A stretch of DNA of 45,066 nucleotides from Bacillota bacterium (GTDB lineage: Bacteria; Bacillota; Clostridia; Acetivibrionales; DSM-1351): NCBI GenBank assembly GCA_023431385.1, contig JAEYWA010000143.1, positions 1 to 45,066 of the forward strand, written 5' to 3'. A program made the translations under genes and the position numbers. Within the stretch, counting starts at the first letter, position 1. Each line of letters opens with the position of its first letter. Below, in pieces: positions 16,678-25,163 of the stretch. Below the pieces are notes generated by a model that worked only from the letters and a program-made list of their open reading frames with translations, searched no databases and was not told the origin of the DNA.

Positions 16678-17727
16678 CTACCCCTTGAGCATTTTAAAAT
16701 CAATTCCATCCACCGGCTTTTTCTCCAACATGCTTGTAACAAGAGCTTCTATGGTCAGCACATTAGTAATTGATTGTTTAAGAGGTATAACCGGCTTTTC
16801 AATTCCTCTGACAACCTGAGTAAAGTTCTTCAGCTGTAACGTAAAAGCATTTGCTTGTTCTATTTCATATGTATCTGTCAGAATATAATCCCAATCTTGT
16901 TTTCTGTGTGTTTGAGTTATTTTAACCTCTCCATATATTCCCCATGCAATAGGAAGCCTTAAAATTCCATTGGAACAGGTTATTTGCAGTTCCTGACTGA
17001 AATTAGCTTCTTTACTGCTTTCAATAATACCAACGAGTCCGTTTTCATACTCAATCATACCGAAAATACGATTAATTATCCCATACTTTGTGCTCTCATT
17101 ACCGGAAGAAAAAATCCTTTTTGGTATACTGTTGCTGAATTGATTACAAGCATTAACAAGATAGCTCATCCAGTCGTAGGGCACACCTCCACCGCATTCC
17201 TTCCTGAATCTCCAGTCTAGTTCAGAACCTGGCTTTAGTTCGCTTTCGGGTTCATAATTGCTGAAGGTTGCTCTTATACTATCAATCTTACCAAGGTCTC
17301 CGGTCTCAAGTATTCTCTCCAGCTTTCTTATTGCCGGATGATGTCGATGTTTACAGGCTTCCATAATAAAAGCATTATGTTTCTCAGACATATTCCATAT
17401 TGATATTGCCTCTTCACTTGTAAGCGCTAATGATTTCTCACATAAAATATTTTTTATTCCTAGTGAAAGACATATCTCAATTTGATCTCTATGCTGCATT
17501 GGCCACGTACAAAGGATAACAGCATCCAGGTTTTCAGTTTTCAGCATATCCTCGAGGTCTGTGTAGAAGGATTTACACCCGTATTTTAATGCACAAGCCA
17601 TAGCTCTTTCACGATTTATATCACAACATGAAATTATTTCAATTCCATCAACAACTCTGGCTGACTCCAAGTGCTCACGGGAGTGTTCTCCGCAGCCCAC
17701 AATAGCTATCTTAAGTTTATCATCCAT
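16678..17727 (-). CDS. Gfo/Idh/MocA-family oxidoreductase
   Basis: A 349-residue NAD(P)-dependent dehydrogenase of the glucose-fructose oxidoreductase/inositol dehydrogenase family. Residues 1-120 form the Rossmann domain, with IAIVGCGEHSREHL as the dinucleotide loop and Asp36-Ile after strand 2 (CCDINRERA). The conserved catalytic Lys is in Glu97-Lys98-Ser99, where most members have EKP. The C-terminal sheet follows, with GGGVPYDWMSYLVNA in the position of the substrate-binding helix; the usual His is not present there. The substrate, probably a sugar or cyclitol, is unknown. It is first gene of the leftward pair with the PHP hydrolase. Confidence 0.88.
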   Translation of the reverse strand: MDDKLKIAIVGCGEHSREHLESARVVDGIEIISCCDINRERAMACALKYGCKSFYTDLEDMLKTENLDAVILCTWPMQHRDQIEICLSLGIKNILCEKSLALTSEEAISIWNMSEKHNAFIMEACKHRHHPAIRKLERILETGDLGKIDSIRATFSNYEPESELKPGSELDWRFRKECGGGVPYDWMSYLVNACNQFSNSIPKRIFSSGNESTKYGIINRIFGMIEYENGLVGIIESSKEANFSQELQITCSNGILRLPIAWGIYGEVKITQTHRKQDWDYILTDTYEIEQANAFTLQLKNFTQVVRGIEKPVIPLKQSITNVLTIEALVTSMLEKKPVDGIDFKMLKG

Positions 17728-17867
17728 AAATTAACTCCTTTTACATTTATGCTAACTTTCTTAAAAGAATAATAGCATATAATTATGAATATAATCCATG
17801 TATTTTTTTGTCCTCAAATAGGGGAGTAAAGTTACTCTAAATCGATGAATAAATTTCCTATGGCACT

Positions 17868-18614
17868 TCATTTAATAAACTGGCCCGTCTTACCCATTTT
17901 ATAGGCAAGCAGAATGATACTTTTTTCCTCCTCAGACATTTCACGGGCGAACATCTTCTCGAATTGCTTGATAAGGCCATCTGCATCAATTTTCTTTTTT
18001 TGCTCTTTGGGTGACCTTTTTTCTTTTTCCAGTGGGTCATAAGACAGGGGCTGCATAAAGGGACTATATATTTTCCTGAATATTTCGGCAGTATATAGAG
18101 CATCGTAATATGCATTGTGAAAGGGGTAAGTTAACGGTATATTAAGGGCTTTAACAGCATGTTCAAGCCTTAGGAGGTTTTTAACCGGATAGTTGAAATA
18201 AAGTGAAACATAAGGTTGTACGTTAATATACTTTCTTGATAGACTGTTATTATTTAAATTATGAGCATCAACATTTCTGAATAGTTCCTTAAGATCTGAC
18301 GTCCCCCATAAACAAAAAACTACATTTGTATCTCCAGTAAAATTAATAAACTCCGTATATATATCAGGGAAATATCCCGCATTTTGAAGCATCTCTGATG
18401 TAATCCCTGTTAAATCAGTAATAAACGGGTTTAATTTTTCATAGAAGGTAGGCTTGACATAGCTGTTGAAAGAATCTACAAAGTTGAAAGCAGTGTCCAG
18501 TTTAACTGCACCAATTTGTATTATTTCATTGCGTACCGGGGTTCTTCTGTTATAATTCTCATGTAATGAGGAAAAATCCTGATTGAATTCTAAATCAAAG
18601 ACTATATAATACAT
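17868..18614 (-). CDS. DEDDh 3'-5' exonuclease (KapD/EXOIII-type)
   Basis: A 248-residue exonuclease domain protein. Exo I is YYIVFDLEFNQ (Asp7, Glu9); Exo II is the VFCLWGTSDLKEL stretch with its Asp; Exo III is PFHNAYYDALYTAEIF with the catalytic His and Asp. These metal-dependent nucleases trim RNA or DNA 3' ends; the B. subtilis relative KapD is linked to sporulation control. A basic KK/KR-rich segment (about residues 200-220) and a C-terminal helix could aid nucleic-acid binding. It is a single gene, divergent from the YhfC protease across 94 bp. Confidence 0.83.
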   Translation of the reverse strand: MYYIVFDLEFNQDFSSLHENYNRRTPVRNEIIQIGAVKLDTAFNFVDSFNSYVKPTFYEKLNPFITDLTGITSEMLQNAGYFPDIYTEFINFTGDTNVVFCLWGTSDLKELFRNVDAHNLNNNSLSRKYINVQPYVSLYFNYPVKNLLRLEHAVKALNIPLTYPFHNAYYDALYTAEIFRKIYSPFMQPLSYDPLEKEKRSPKEQKKKIDADGLIKQFEKMFAREMSEEEKSIILLAYKMGKTGQFIK

Positions 18615-18708
18615 AAATAACTCCTGAAGTTATTATAATATTCCTTATTGTACAAATACTGATAAGAATTATATAATTAAAAAGTGTATATTGGAAGGGG
18701 GCGCATGT

Positions 18709-19533
18709 ATGGAGCCAATAAGAAATGTAAATTTTTTGTCTATTGTATTTATGACAGTATCTGCTGTTTTATCATTTTTACTTCCTATAGTTTTTATTGT
18801 TTTTATGGGAGTAAAAAAGAAGCTTAATTGGAAAGCGACTCTGCTTGGTTTTCTTATGTTTGTGGTCTTTGTTACAATTCTTGAAAACATAATGCATGTT
18901 CTGGTACTCGGTACCGATATTACTAAGTCCGCAATATATAAAAATGTATTTCTTTATGCTATTTATGGGGGTTTTGCGGCCGGAATATTTGAAGAGACAG
19001 CAAGATTTTTATGTTTCAGGTATCTGCTTAGGGTTCATAAGGAGGAACCGTTGAATACCGGGTTGTCCTATGGCTTGGGTCATGGAGGATTTGAAGCAAT
19101 ATTAATAGGCGGTATTTCTTCAATAGGAAACCTTGTTATGTCTGTAATGCTTAATAAAGGTTTACTCCAAAGTGTCACGTCGTCCATGAGTGGACCAGAG
19201 CTTGAGAGCTATAATAAAGGGATCAACGCATTGGTGGATACACCTTCCTACTTGTTTTTAGTAACTGGAGGAGAGAGAATGGTTGCCCTCGTACTGCAAA
19301 TAGCTCTGACGATGTTTGTTTTCATAGCTGTCAGGGATAGAAAATGGCAATACTTTGTGTTTGCTGTTTTGATCCACGCTGGTGTAGATATTTTGGCAGT
19401 ATTATTCCAGAGGAACGTAATACAAAATATCATTTTGCTTGAAATTATAATACTTATTGCAACTGTAGCAGCTTCATTTATAGCATACAAGATTACCATA
19501 AAAAAAGATGTAGTAACTGAGGATTACCTGTAA
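18709..19533 (+). CDS. YhfC-family putative intramembrane metalloprotease
   Basis: A 274-residue multi-span membrane protein of the YhfC family, distant relatives of CPBP/Rce1 glutamic proteases. Diagnostic motifs are FEETARFLCFRYLLR (Glu-Glu and Arg) and GLSYGLGHGGFEAIL (His plus Glu), with a late His-Ala-Gly-Val-Asp (LIHAGVDILAV). ATG 18709 is preferred over the TTG at 18691 because GGAAGGGGG sits 8 nt before it. Substrate and role are unknown. It precedes pncB by 39 bp with no terminator, so the two may share a transcript. Confidence 0.85.
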   Translation: MEPIRNVNFLSIVFMTVSAVLSFLLPIVFIVFMGVKKKLNWKATLLGFLMFVVFVTILENIMHVLVLGTDITKSAIYKNVFLYAIYGGFAAGIFEETARFLCFRYLLRVHKEEPLNTGLSYGLGHGGFEAILIGGISSIGNLVMSVMLNKGLLQSVTSSMSGPELESYNKGINALVDTPSYLFLVTGGERMVALVLQIALTMFVFIAVRDRKWQYFVFAVLIHAGVDILAVLFQRNVIQNIILLEIIILIATVAASFIAYKITIKKDVVTEDYL

Positions 19534-19572
19534 AAGCTGCACACTAGGCCGCGGTTATGGAGGAGAATTTAT

Positions 19573-21042
19573 ATGAACAACATGAACTTAACAATGCTCA
19601 CTGATTTTTATGAAATAACAATGGCTAATGGCTATTTTCAAAACGGTTGGAAGGACAAGATTGCCTATTTTGATATGTTCTTCAGAAAGGTACCTGATAA
19701 TGGCGGATTTGCAATCATGGCGGGAGTGGAACAGGTTATACAATACTTGAAAAACCTTGAATTCAGCCAGGATGATATAGAGTATTTGAGAAGCAGAAAA
19801 CAATTCAGTGAAGACTTTTTGGAGTATCTGAAAAACTTCAAATTCAGCTGTGATGTATGGGCTGTTCCGGAAGGGACGCCCATATTTCCAGGTGAGCCGG
19901 TAGTTATAATAAGAGGTCCTGTAATTGAAGCCCAATTTATTGAAACAATGATTTTACTGACTATCAATCATCAAAGCCTGATTGCTACAAAAGCAAATAG
20001 AATAGTAAGGGCTGCACAAGGAAGAGCTGTTATGGAGTTCGGTTCCAGAAGGGCTCAGGGTTATGACGGTGCAATTTACGGGGCAAGAGCTGCATATATC
20101 GGCGGGTGTGTTGGAACAGCCTGTACAATAGCAGAAAAGGAATTTAACATTCCTGCTATCGGAACAATGGCTCACAGCTGGATTCAAATGTTTCCCAATG
20201 AGTTGGAAGCGTTCCGCACATATGCAAAAACCTATCCTGATAACTGTACCCTTTTGGTGGATACTTATAATACATTAAAATCAGGGGTGCCGAATGCAAT
20301 TAAGGCTTTTAATGACGAAATTGTGCCCAGAGGGTTCAGACCAAAGGGCATAAGGATCGATTCGGGTGATATTACCTATCTGTCTAAAGCTGCTAGAAAA
20401 ATGCTTGATCAGGCGGGATTTCCTGATTGTAAAATAGTTGCATCAAACTCCCTTGATGAATTCATAATCAGAGATATATTGATTGAAGGAGCTCGGGTTG
20501 ACCAGTTCGGAGTAGGCGAAAGGCTGATTACTTCCAGATCGGAGCCAGTTTTTGGTGGGGTCTACAAACTGGTTGCTGTTGAAGAAGAGGGTAAGATTAT
20601 ACCAAAAATAAAGCTGAGTGAGAATGTGGGAAAGGTAACCAATCCGTGTTTTAAACAGATATACAGGTTGTTTGACAAAGCGAGCAATAAGGCAATTGCA
20701 GATGTAATAACAATGCATGACGAGGTAATTGACGAGAACGAAGCCTACGAGATATTTGACCCTGAATATACATGGAAGAGAAAGACACTGACCGGATTCA
20801 GAGCTCACAAACTGCTAGTGCAAATGTTTGAGAAGGGCAAATGTATATATGAAAGCCCAAAAACCCAGCAGATAAAGGAGTTTTGTCAGGCTCAGCTGGA
20901 AACCATCTGGGACGAAGTTAAGAGATTTGAGAATCCCCATAAATATTACGTAGATTTATCCCAAAAATTATGGGATGAAAAGCAGCAATTGTTGCAGAAC
21001 TATTCTGCTGGTACAATGTACACGCATAAAAGAGGGACTTGA
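19573..21042 (+). CDS. pncB: nicotinate phosphoribosyltransferase
   Basis: A 489-residue enzyme of the Preiss-Handler NAD salvage pathway: nicotinate + PRPP + ATP gives nicotinate mononucleotide. It shows the N-terminal TDFYEITMANGYF block, the GTMAHSWIQMFP segment carrying the His that is phosphorylated in the family, TLLVDTYNT, and the type-II PRTase phosphate/PRPP region GIRIDSGDI then VASNSLDEF and FGVGERLITS. Length and motif order match bacterial class PncB. GGAGGAG precedes ATG 19573. It likely follows the YhfC gene in one transcript; no NadR/NiaR-like operator could be recognised in the 39-bp gap. Confidence 0.95.
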   Translation: MNNMNLTMLTDFYEITMANGYFQNGWKDKIAYFDMFFRKVPDNGGFAIMAGVEQVIQYLKNLEFSQDDIEYLRSRKQFSEDFLEYLKNFKFSCDVWAVPEGTPIFPGEPVVIIRGPVIEAQFIETMILLTINHQSLIATKANRIVRAAQGRAVMEFGSRRAQGYDGAIYGARAAYIGGCVGTACTIAEKEFNIPAIGTMAHSWIQMFPNELEAFRTYAKTYPDNCTLLVDTYNTLKSGVPNAIKAFNDEIVPRGFRPKGIRIDSGDITYLSKAARKMLDQAGFPDCKIVASNSLDEFIIRDILIEGARVDQFGVGERLITSRSEPVFGGVYKLVAVEEEGKIIPKIKLSENVGKVTNPCFKQIYRLFDKASNKAIADVITMHDEVIDENEAYEIFDPEYTWKRKTLTGFRAHKLLVQMFEKGKCIYESPKTQQIKEFCQAQLETIWDEVKRFENPHKYYVDLSQKLWDEKQQLLQNYSAGTMYTHKRGT

Positions 21043-21195
21043 CCTACAAATTTGGTATGAATAGATTTGATGGGGGCGTGTTCGTGATAGGTGTCGACAA
21101 CCTTAAAAGTATAGTTAAATTTCTATTGTCTTGGGCTTTATAATTTTAAGAAAGCTTAAAAGTAAATCTGAAGAGTGATATAGAGGTACATATGC

Positions 21196-21879
21196 ATGAA
21201 AAAAATTCTTGTTGTTGATGATGAACCATCCCTTAGAGATTTGGTAGAGCTGGTTTTAAAGAGGGAGAAGTATGAAGTAGCCACAGCTGTTGATGGCAAA
21301 ACAGCCTTAAAACTCGCAGAGTCCTTTAACCCAGATCTAATACTGTTAGATATAATGCTTCCAGACATGAGCGGGCACGAAGTCTGTAAACAGCTAAACA
21401 GTACTAAAAGAATCCCAATTATTATGGTTACAGCAAGGCATGAAACCATAGACAAGGTTTTGGGCCTCGAGCTGGGAGCTGATGATTATGTTACAAAACC
21501 CTTTGAAATAATGGAACTGCTGGCTAGAATCAAAGCTTTACTACGAAGAGCTTCTAAAGATGAGGAGCTCGATATTATTACTCATTTGGACTTGAAGGTA
21601 GATCTTACCAACATGACCGTATTTAAAAATGAAAAAGAAATTATACTTACAGCAAAAGAGTACCAGCTTATGGAGCTTATGGCAAGGAATATGAAGAAGA
21701 CCTTCAGCAGGGATGAGCTTCTCCAAAAGGTATGGGGATATGACTACATGGGTGACAGCCGTGTTGTTGACATCTGTATTGCGCGTCTGAGAAAAAAGGT
21801 TGAAGAGAATAGTAGCTATCCTAAACATATCGTAACAGTATTCGGGTTGGGATACCGATTGGGAGGACAGAATCAATAA
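21196..21879 (+). CDS. OmpR/PhoB-family response regulator
   Basis: A 227-residue two-component regulator. The receiver domain (1-120) has the acidic pair Asp8-Asp9, phosphoacceptor Asp52 (LLDIMLPDMSG), Thr79 and Lys101 (DYVTKPF). The C-terminal winged helix (about 128-225) carries LTAKEYQLMELMARN, VWGYDYMGDSRVVDICIARLRKK and the GLGYRL hairpin. It controls transcription after phosphotransfer from the histidine kinase encoded 39 bp downstream. The next operon (vWA lipoprotein) is a candidate target by position only. Confidence 0.95.
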   Translation: MKKILVVDDEPSLRDLVELVLKREKYEVATAVDGKTALKLAESFNPDLILLDIMLPDMSGHEVCKQLNSTKRIPIIMVTARHETIDKVLGLELGADDYVTKPFEIMELLARIKALLRRASKDEELDIITHLDLKVDLTNMTVFKNEKEIILTAKEYQLMELMARNMKKTFSRDELLQKVWGYDYMGDSRVVDICIARLRKKVEENSSYPKHIVTVFGLGYRLGGQNQ

Positions 21880-21918
21880 ACAACAAAAGGTATCTAGTTA
21901 CACCTTTGGAGGATTTAT

Positions 21919-23319
21919 ATGAAATTTAGTACACGACTTGTTCTGTATTATTCATTAACATCTGTAGTGGTGCTGCTTATAGTGGGATTATTTGTTCTCA
22001 AAAGTATAGAAACTTACTGGATAGATAAGGTGGACCAGCAGCTTATTGAACAGAACGATACAGTTCAGGATTATATAAAGCAGGTTTTTCTGTTTGAAAA
22101 AAACAGTACAAATGAATTAAATGAACAAAATGCAAAATTTGTTGCAGCTAATTTAAGCTCGGGAATAGGGCAGCTCCTTATATATAACAATGATTTGCAG
22201 TTGTTAAGCGGATTAGTCGATGTTTTTGAACATCCGGATTTTGAAATGAGTGAATATCAAAATAAGGTGCTGTTACCAGCCCAACGGGGTGAGATGGTAA
22301 CATATATACAAAATAACATTTACTATATTTCAGCCCCTGTTGAAATGAATGGTAAAATTATAGGCATTGTTGTAATTAACTATAAGCTAGACTTGTTAAA
22401 TTTAATACTGAACAAAGTAGTATTATTCCTATGCATAGGTGCTTGTATATTCTGTTTGATTATAATTGTTCTTAGCATATTTATATCACGTAAGGTTGTC
22501 ATACCTATTAGAAAACTTGTTTCTACCACTGACAAATATGCCAAAAGGGATTTCGAAATTGTAAGCATTGATCGTGATGACGAACTGGGTCATTTAAGCA
22601 AAAGCATTAATGATATGGGAATGCAGCTTAAAGATCATATTGACCGGCAAAAGCAGTTTGTTTCCAATGTGTCACACGAACTGCGTACACCTCTCGCAGC
22701 AATAAAAGGTTATTCTGAGTATTTAGCAGATGAGGTGATAGGAGATCCCAGCCTGGACAAAGTTGTATTCCATTTAAATAATGAAACATCCAGACTGACA
22801 AACATGGTAAATGATCTTTTGCAGATGTCACGGATGGATTCGTTTAAAGAGCAGTTTAATATAGAAAAAGTTAACCTTTCATTACTGATAGATGAAGGTG
22901 TTGAGAAAATGAAAGATAGAGCTTCCGGTCACGGCGTTCAGCTTATAGTAAATATTTACCCCAATATTTTTATTGTTGCAGACAGGGATAAGATTATTCA
23001 GGTAATTGTTAATTTGTTGGATAATGCGATAAAGTACTCAGATGAAAACACCTCAGTTAAAATCAGCCTTACTGCAAATGATACCCATGCAATTGCTACA
23101 GTTACCGATGATGGTATAGGAATTCCTGAAGATGACCTTACAAAAGTGTTCGACCGTTTTTATAGAGCTTCGAATGTCAATGGCATAACAGGAACAGGTC
23201 TTGGTCTTGCGATATCTCATGAAATCATAGAAAAACACAACGGTCAGATTTCAGTGAATAATACCGATAAGGGAGGTACAGAGGTTAAGCTTATACTGCC
23301 TTTAATGTCACAAGACTAG
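21919..23319 (+). CDS. membrane sensor histidine kinase (HisKA)
   Basis: A 466-residue sensor kinase. Helix 1 spans about residues 8-28, an extracytoplasmic sensor domain 29-164 that begins with a helical, charged stretch, helix 2 about 166-190, HAMP about 190-243, then HisKA with His253 in FVSNVSHELRTPLAAIKGY. The ATP-binding domain shows the N box (VIVNLLDNAIKYS), G1 (VTDDGIGIPEDD), F box (VFDRFYRA) and G2 (GTGLGLAIS). The lack of extra PAS domains and the double-helix sensor are like WalK/PhoR/ResE-type Clostridial envelope sensors. The signal is unknown. Confidence 0.94.
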   Translation: MKFSTRLVLYYSLTSVVVLLIVGLFVLKSIETYWIDKVDQQLIEQNDTVQDYIKQVFLFEKNSTNELNEQNAKFVAANLSSGIGQLLIYNNDLQLLSGLVDVFEHPDFEMSEYQNKVLLPAQRGEMVTYIQNNIYYISAPVEMNGKIIGIVVINYKLDLLNLILNKVVLFLCIGACIFCLIIIVLSIFISRKVVIPIRKLVSTTDKYAKRDFEIVSIDRDDELGHLSKSINDMGMQLKDHIDRQKQFVSNVSHELRTPLAAIKGYSEYLADEVIGDPSLDKVVFHLNNETSRLTNMVNDLLQMSRMDSFKEQFNIEKVNLSLLIDEGVEKMKDRASGHGVQLIVNIYPNIFIVADRDKIIQVIVNLLDNAIKYSDENTSVKISLTANDTHAIATVTDDGIGIPEDDLTKVFDRFYRASNVNGITGTGLGLAISHEIIEKHNGQISVNNTDKGGTEVKLILPLMSQD

Positions 23320-23446
23320 GATACTATGTATGTGTTGGTAATTGTTACATATTTGATACAACTTTGAATTATAAACGAAATAAGCCCAGTTTATAATGAA
23401 GCTATAATAAGAAACGGACTAAAGATAGATAAAGGGGGCTTAAAAA

Positions 23447-25111
23447 ATGAAAAAAATAATTAGAGAAAAGAGAAAGTTGTGGGTGGTCAGGGGGTTGATA
23501 CTGCTGCTTTGCATAAATCTTTTAAGCGGCTGTGGTAGATCCAAATCAGAGAGTACAGCCCCAGAAACATCAGCAGGAGCTAGTATAGCAGCAGAGTCAA
23601 ATTTAAATGGGCTTGTCAATCCTTCTGAGGATGTTTATTTTATTGATGATAATTCACTGAACATTAGGGAGAGTGAAACAGAAGAGGGGAATAATTCAGT
23701 TTTACCGGATGGAGTTTCAAAAACTGAAAAAAAATACAATGATACATACTTTAAAGACTATGGTATCAATCCCTTTAAGGATACGAAGAACCAGCCTATG
23801 TCTACATTTTCCTTGGATGTGGATACCGCCTCTTATACAATTGCCAGAAAGTATATTAATTCAGGATCTTTGCCTCCCAAGGATTCAATAAGGGTTGAAG
23901 AGTTTATTAACTACTTTAAGCGTGATTACCCGGTACCAGCAGGAGATACATTTTCAATCTATACTGAAATTGCACCTTCAGCTTTTAACAGGGGATATCA
24001 TGTTCTGGAGGTTGGCATACAGGGTAAAAATGTTGAAGCCTCAAATATAAGAAGAACCGCATTAACTTTTGTAATAGATGTCTCAGGTTCCATGGATATG
24101 GATAACAGGTTGACCCTTGTTAAAAAGAGCCTTAAGCTTTTAGTTGACCAAATGAGTGAAACCGATAAAATTGGTATTGTTGTATATGGAACAAATGGGA
24201 GAAAATTATTAGCACCTACATCGGGTGAGAATAAGGAACGTATACTGAAGGCAATTGATAAATTGGAGCCAGAAGGCTCAACTAATGCCGCAGAAGGTTT
24301 AATGCTGGGCTATGATATGGCATACAATGCGTTTATTAACGACGGTAATAACCGAATAATTCTTTGCACTGACGGTGTCGCAAACCAGGGTATCACCAAA
24401 GCTGAAGATATACTGAAGAAGGTTGAGGATTACAAGTCAAAGGGAATAACATTAACAACACTGGGCTTCGGAATGGATAACTTTAATGACATTTTCCTGG
24501 AAACACTTGCTAATAAGGGTGATGGAAATTATGCATATATTGATTCTCTGGATGAAGCAAAAAAGATATTTATTGATCAACTGGCGGGAACACTGGAAGT
24601 TATTGCAAAGGATGCAAAAGTGCAAATAGAATTTGACAGGAACAGTGTTGAAAGTTACAGGCTAATCGGTTATGAAAACAGATTACTTAAGGATAAGGAT
24701 TTTAGAAACAACGGTGTCGATGCCGGTGAAATAGGTGCAGGGCATGCTGTTACAGCTTTATATGAAGTAAAACTAAAAAATAGTATTGCTGAGTATTTAG
24801 GCAAAGTAAGTCTCAGATATAAAAATCCTGAAACCAATAAAGTGACAGAAATGAATAAAAATATTAAGTCATCATTGACCCGGGACAGTTTCTACAATGC
24901 AACCCCACGATTCAGATTTATTACAATGGTTGCGCAGGCGGCAGAAATTCTTAAGGGAAGCCCGTGGGTCAACAATACCAGTCTTGAGGACGTTTACGAA
25001 ATTCTAGAGAGTGACATAAATGACCTTAGGTTAAGCAAAGAGGATTCAGAGTTTATTGATTTAATAAAATCTGCTATTAATTTAAAAACAGATAACATAA
25101 AAAACAGATAA
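23447..25111 (+). CDS. vWA-domain lipoprotein (YfbK-like)
   Basis: A 554-residue lipoprotein: basic N-terminus, hydrophobic core and lipobox LSGC with Cys29. After a Ser/Asn-rich linker comes the vWF-A N-terminal segment (STFSLDVDTASYTIARKYI, EEFINYF), then a von Willebrand type A domain with a complete metal-dependent adhesion site start (FVIDVSGSM, about 208-216), TDGVANQG, and a C-terminal DUF3520-type region. Similar proteins (YfbK/YjiN-adjacent) are found in many bacteria but have no settled function; binding or scaffolding at the outer face of the membrane is inferred. AAAGGGGG precedes ATG 23447. It follows the two-component system by 127 bp. Confidence 0.88.
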   Translation: MKKIIREKRKLWVVRGLILLLCINLLSGCGRSKSESTAPETSAGASIAAESNLNGLVNPSEDVYFIDDNSLNIRESETEEGNNSVLPDGVSKTEKKYNDTYFKDYGINPFKDTKNQPMSTFSLDVDTASYTIARKYINSGSLPPKDSIRVEEFINYFKRDYPVPAGDTFSIYTEIAPSAFNRGYHVLEVGIQGKNVEASNIRRTALTFVIDVSGSMDMDNRLTLVKKSLKLLVDQMSETDKIGIVVYGTNGRKLLAPTSGENKERILKAIDKLEPEGSTNAAEGLMLGYDMAYNAFINDGNNRIILCTDGVANQGITKAEDILKKVEDYKSKGITLTTLGFGMDNFNDIFLETLANKGDGNYAYIDSLDEAKKIFIDQLAGTLEVIAKDAKVQIEFDRNSVESYRLIGYENRLLKDKDFRNNGVDAGEIGAGHAVTALYEVKLKNSIAEYLGKVSLRYKNPETNKVTEMNKNIKSSLTRDSFYNATPRFRFITMVAQAAEILKGSPWVNNTSLEDVYEILESDINDLRLSKEDSEFIDLIKSAINLKTDNIKNR

Positions 25112-25119
25112 CATAAAAA
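25088..25119. repeat. 16-bp perfect tandem duplication at the vWA gene end
   Basis: ACAGATAACATAAAAA is repeated exactly at 25088-25103 and 25104-25119. The junction lies within the last codons and the stop of the lipoprotein gene, so the duplication has reset its C-terminus. Confidence 0.9.
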
Positions 25120-25157
25120 TCAGGGATGAATGTGAACCCCATTCATCCCTGATTTTC
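25115..25157. terminator. strong bidirectional terminator
   Basis: AAAATCAGGGATGAATG pairs perfectly with CATTCATCCCTGATTTT around a TGAACCC loop, with A- and T-runs at the ends. It lies between the convergent vWA and permease genes and overlaps the 16-bp duplication. Confidence 0.9.
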
Positions 25158-25163
25158 TGTAAT

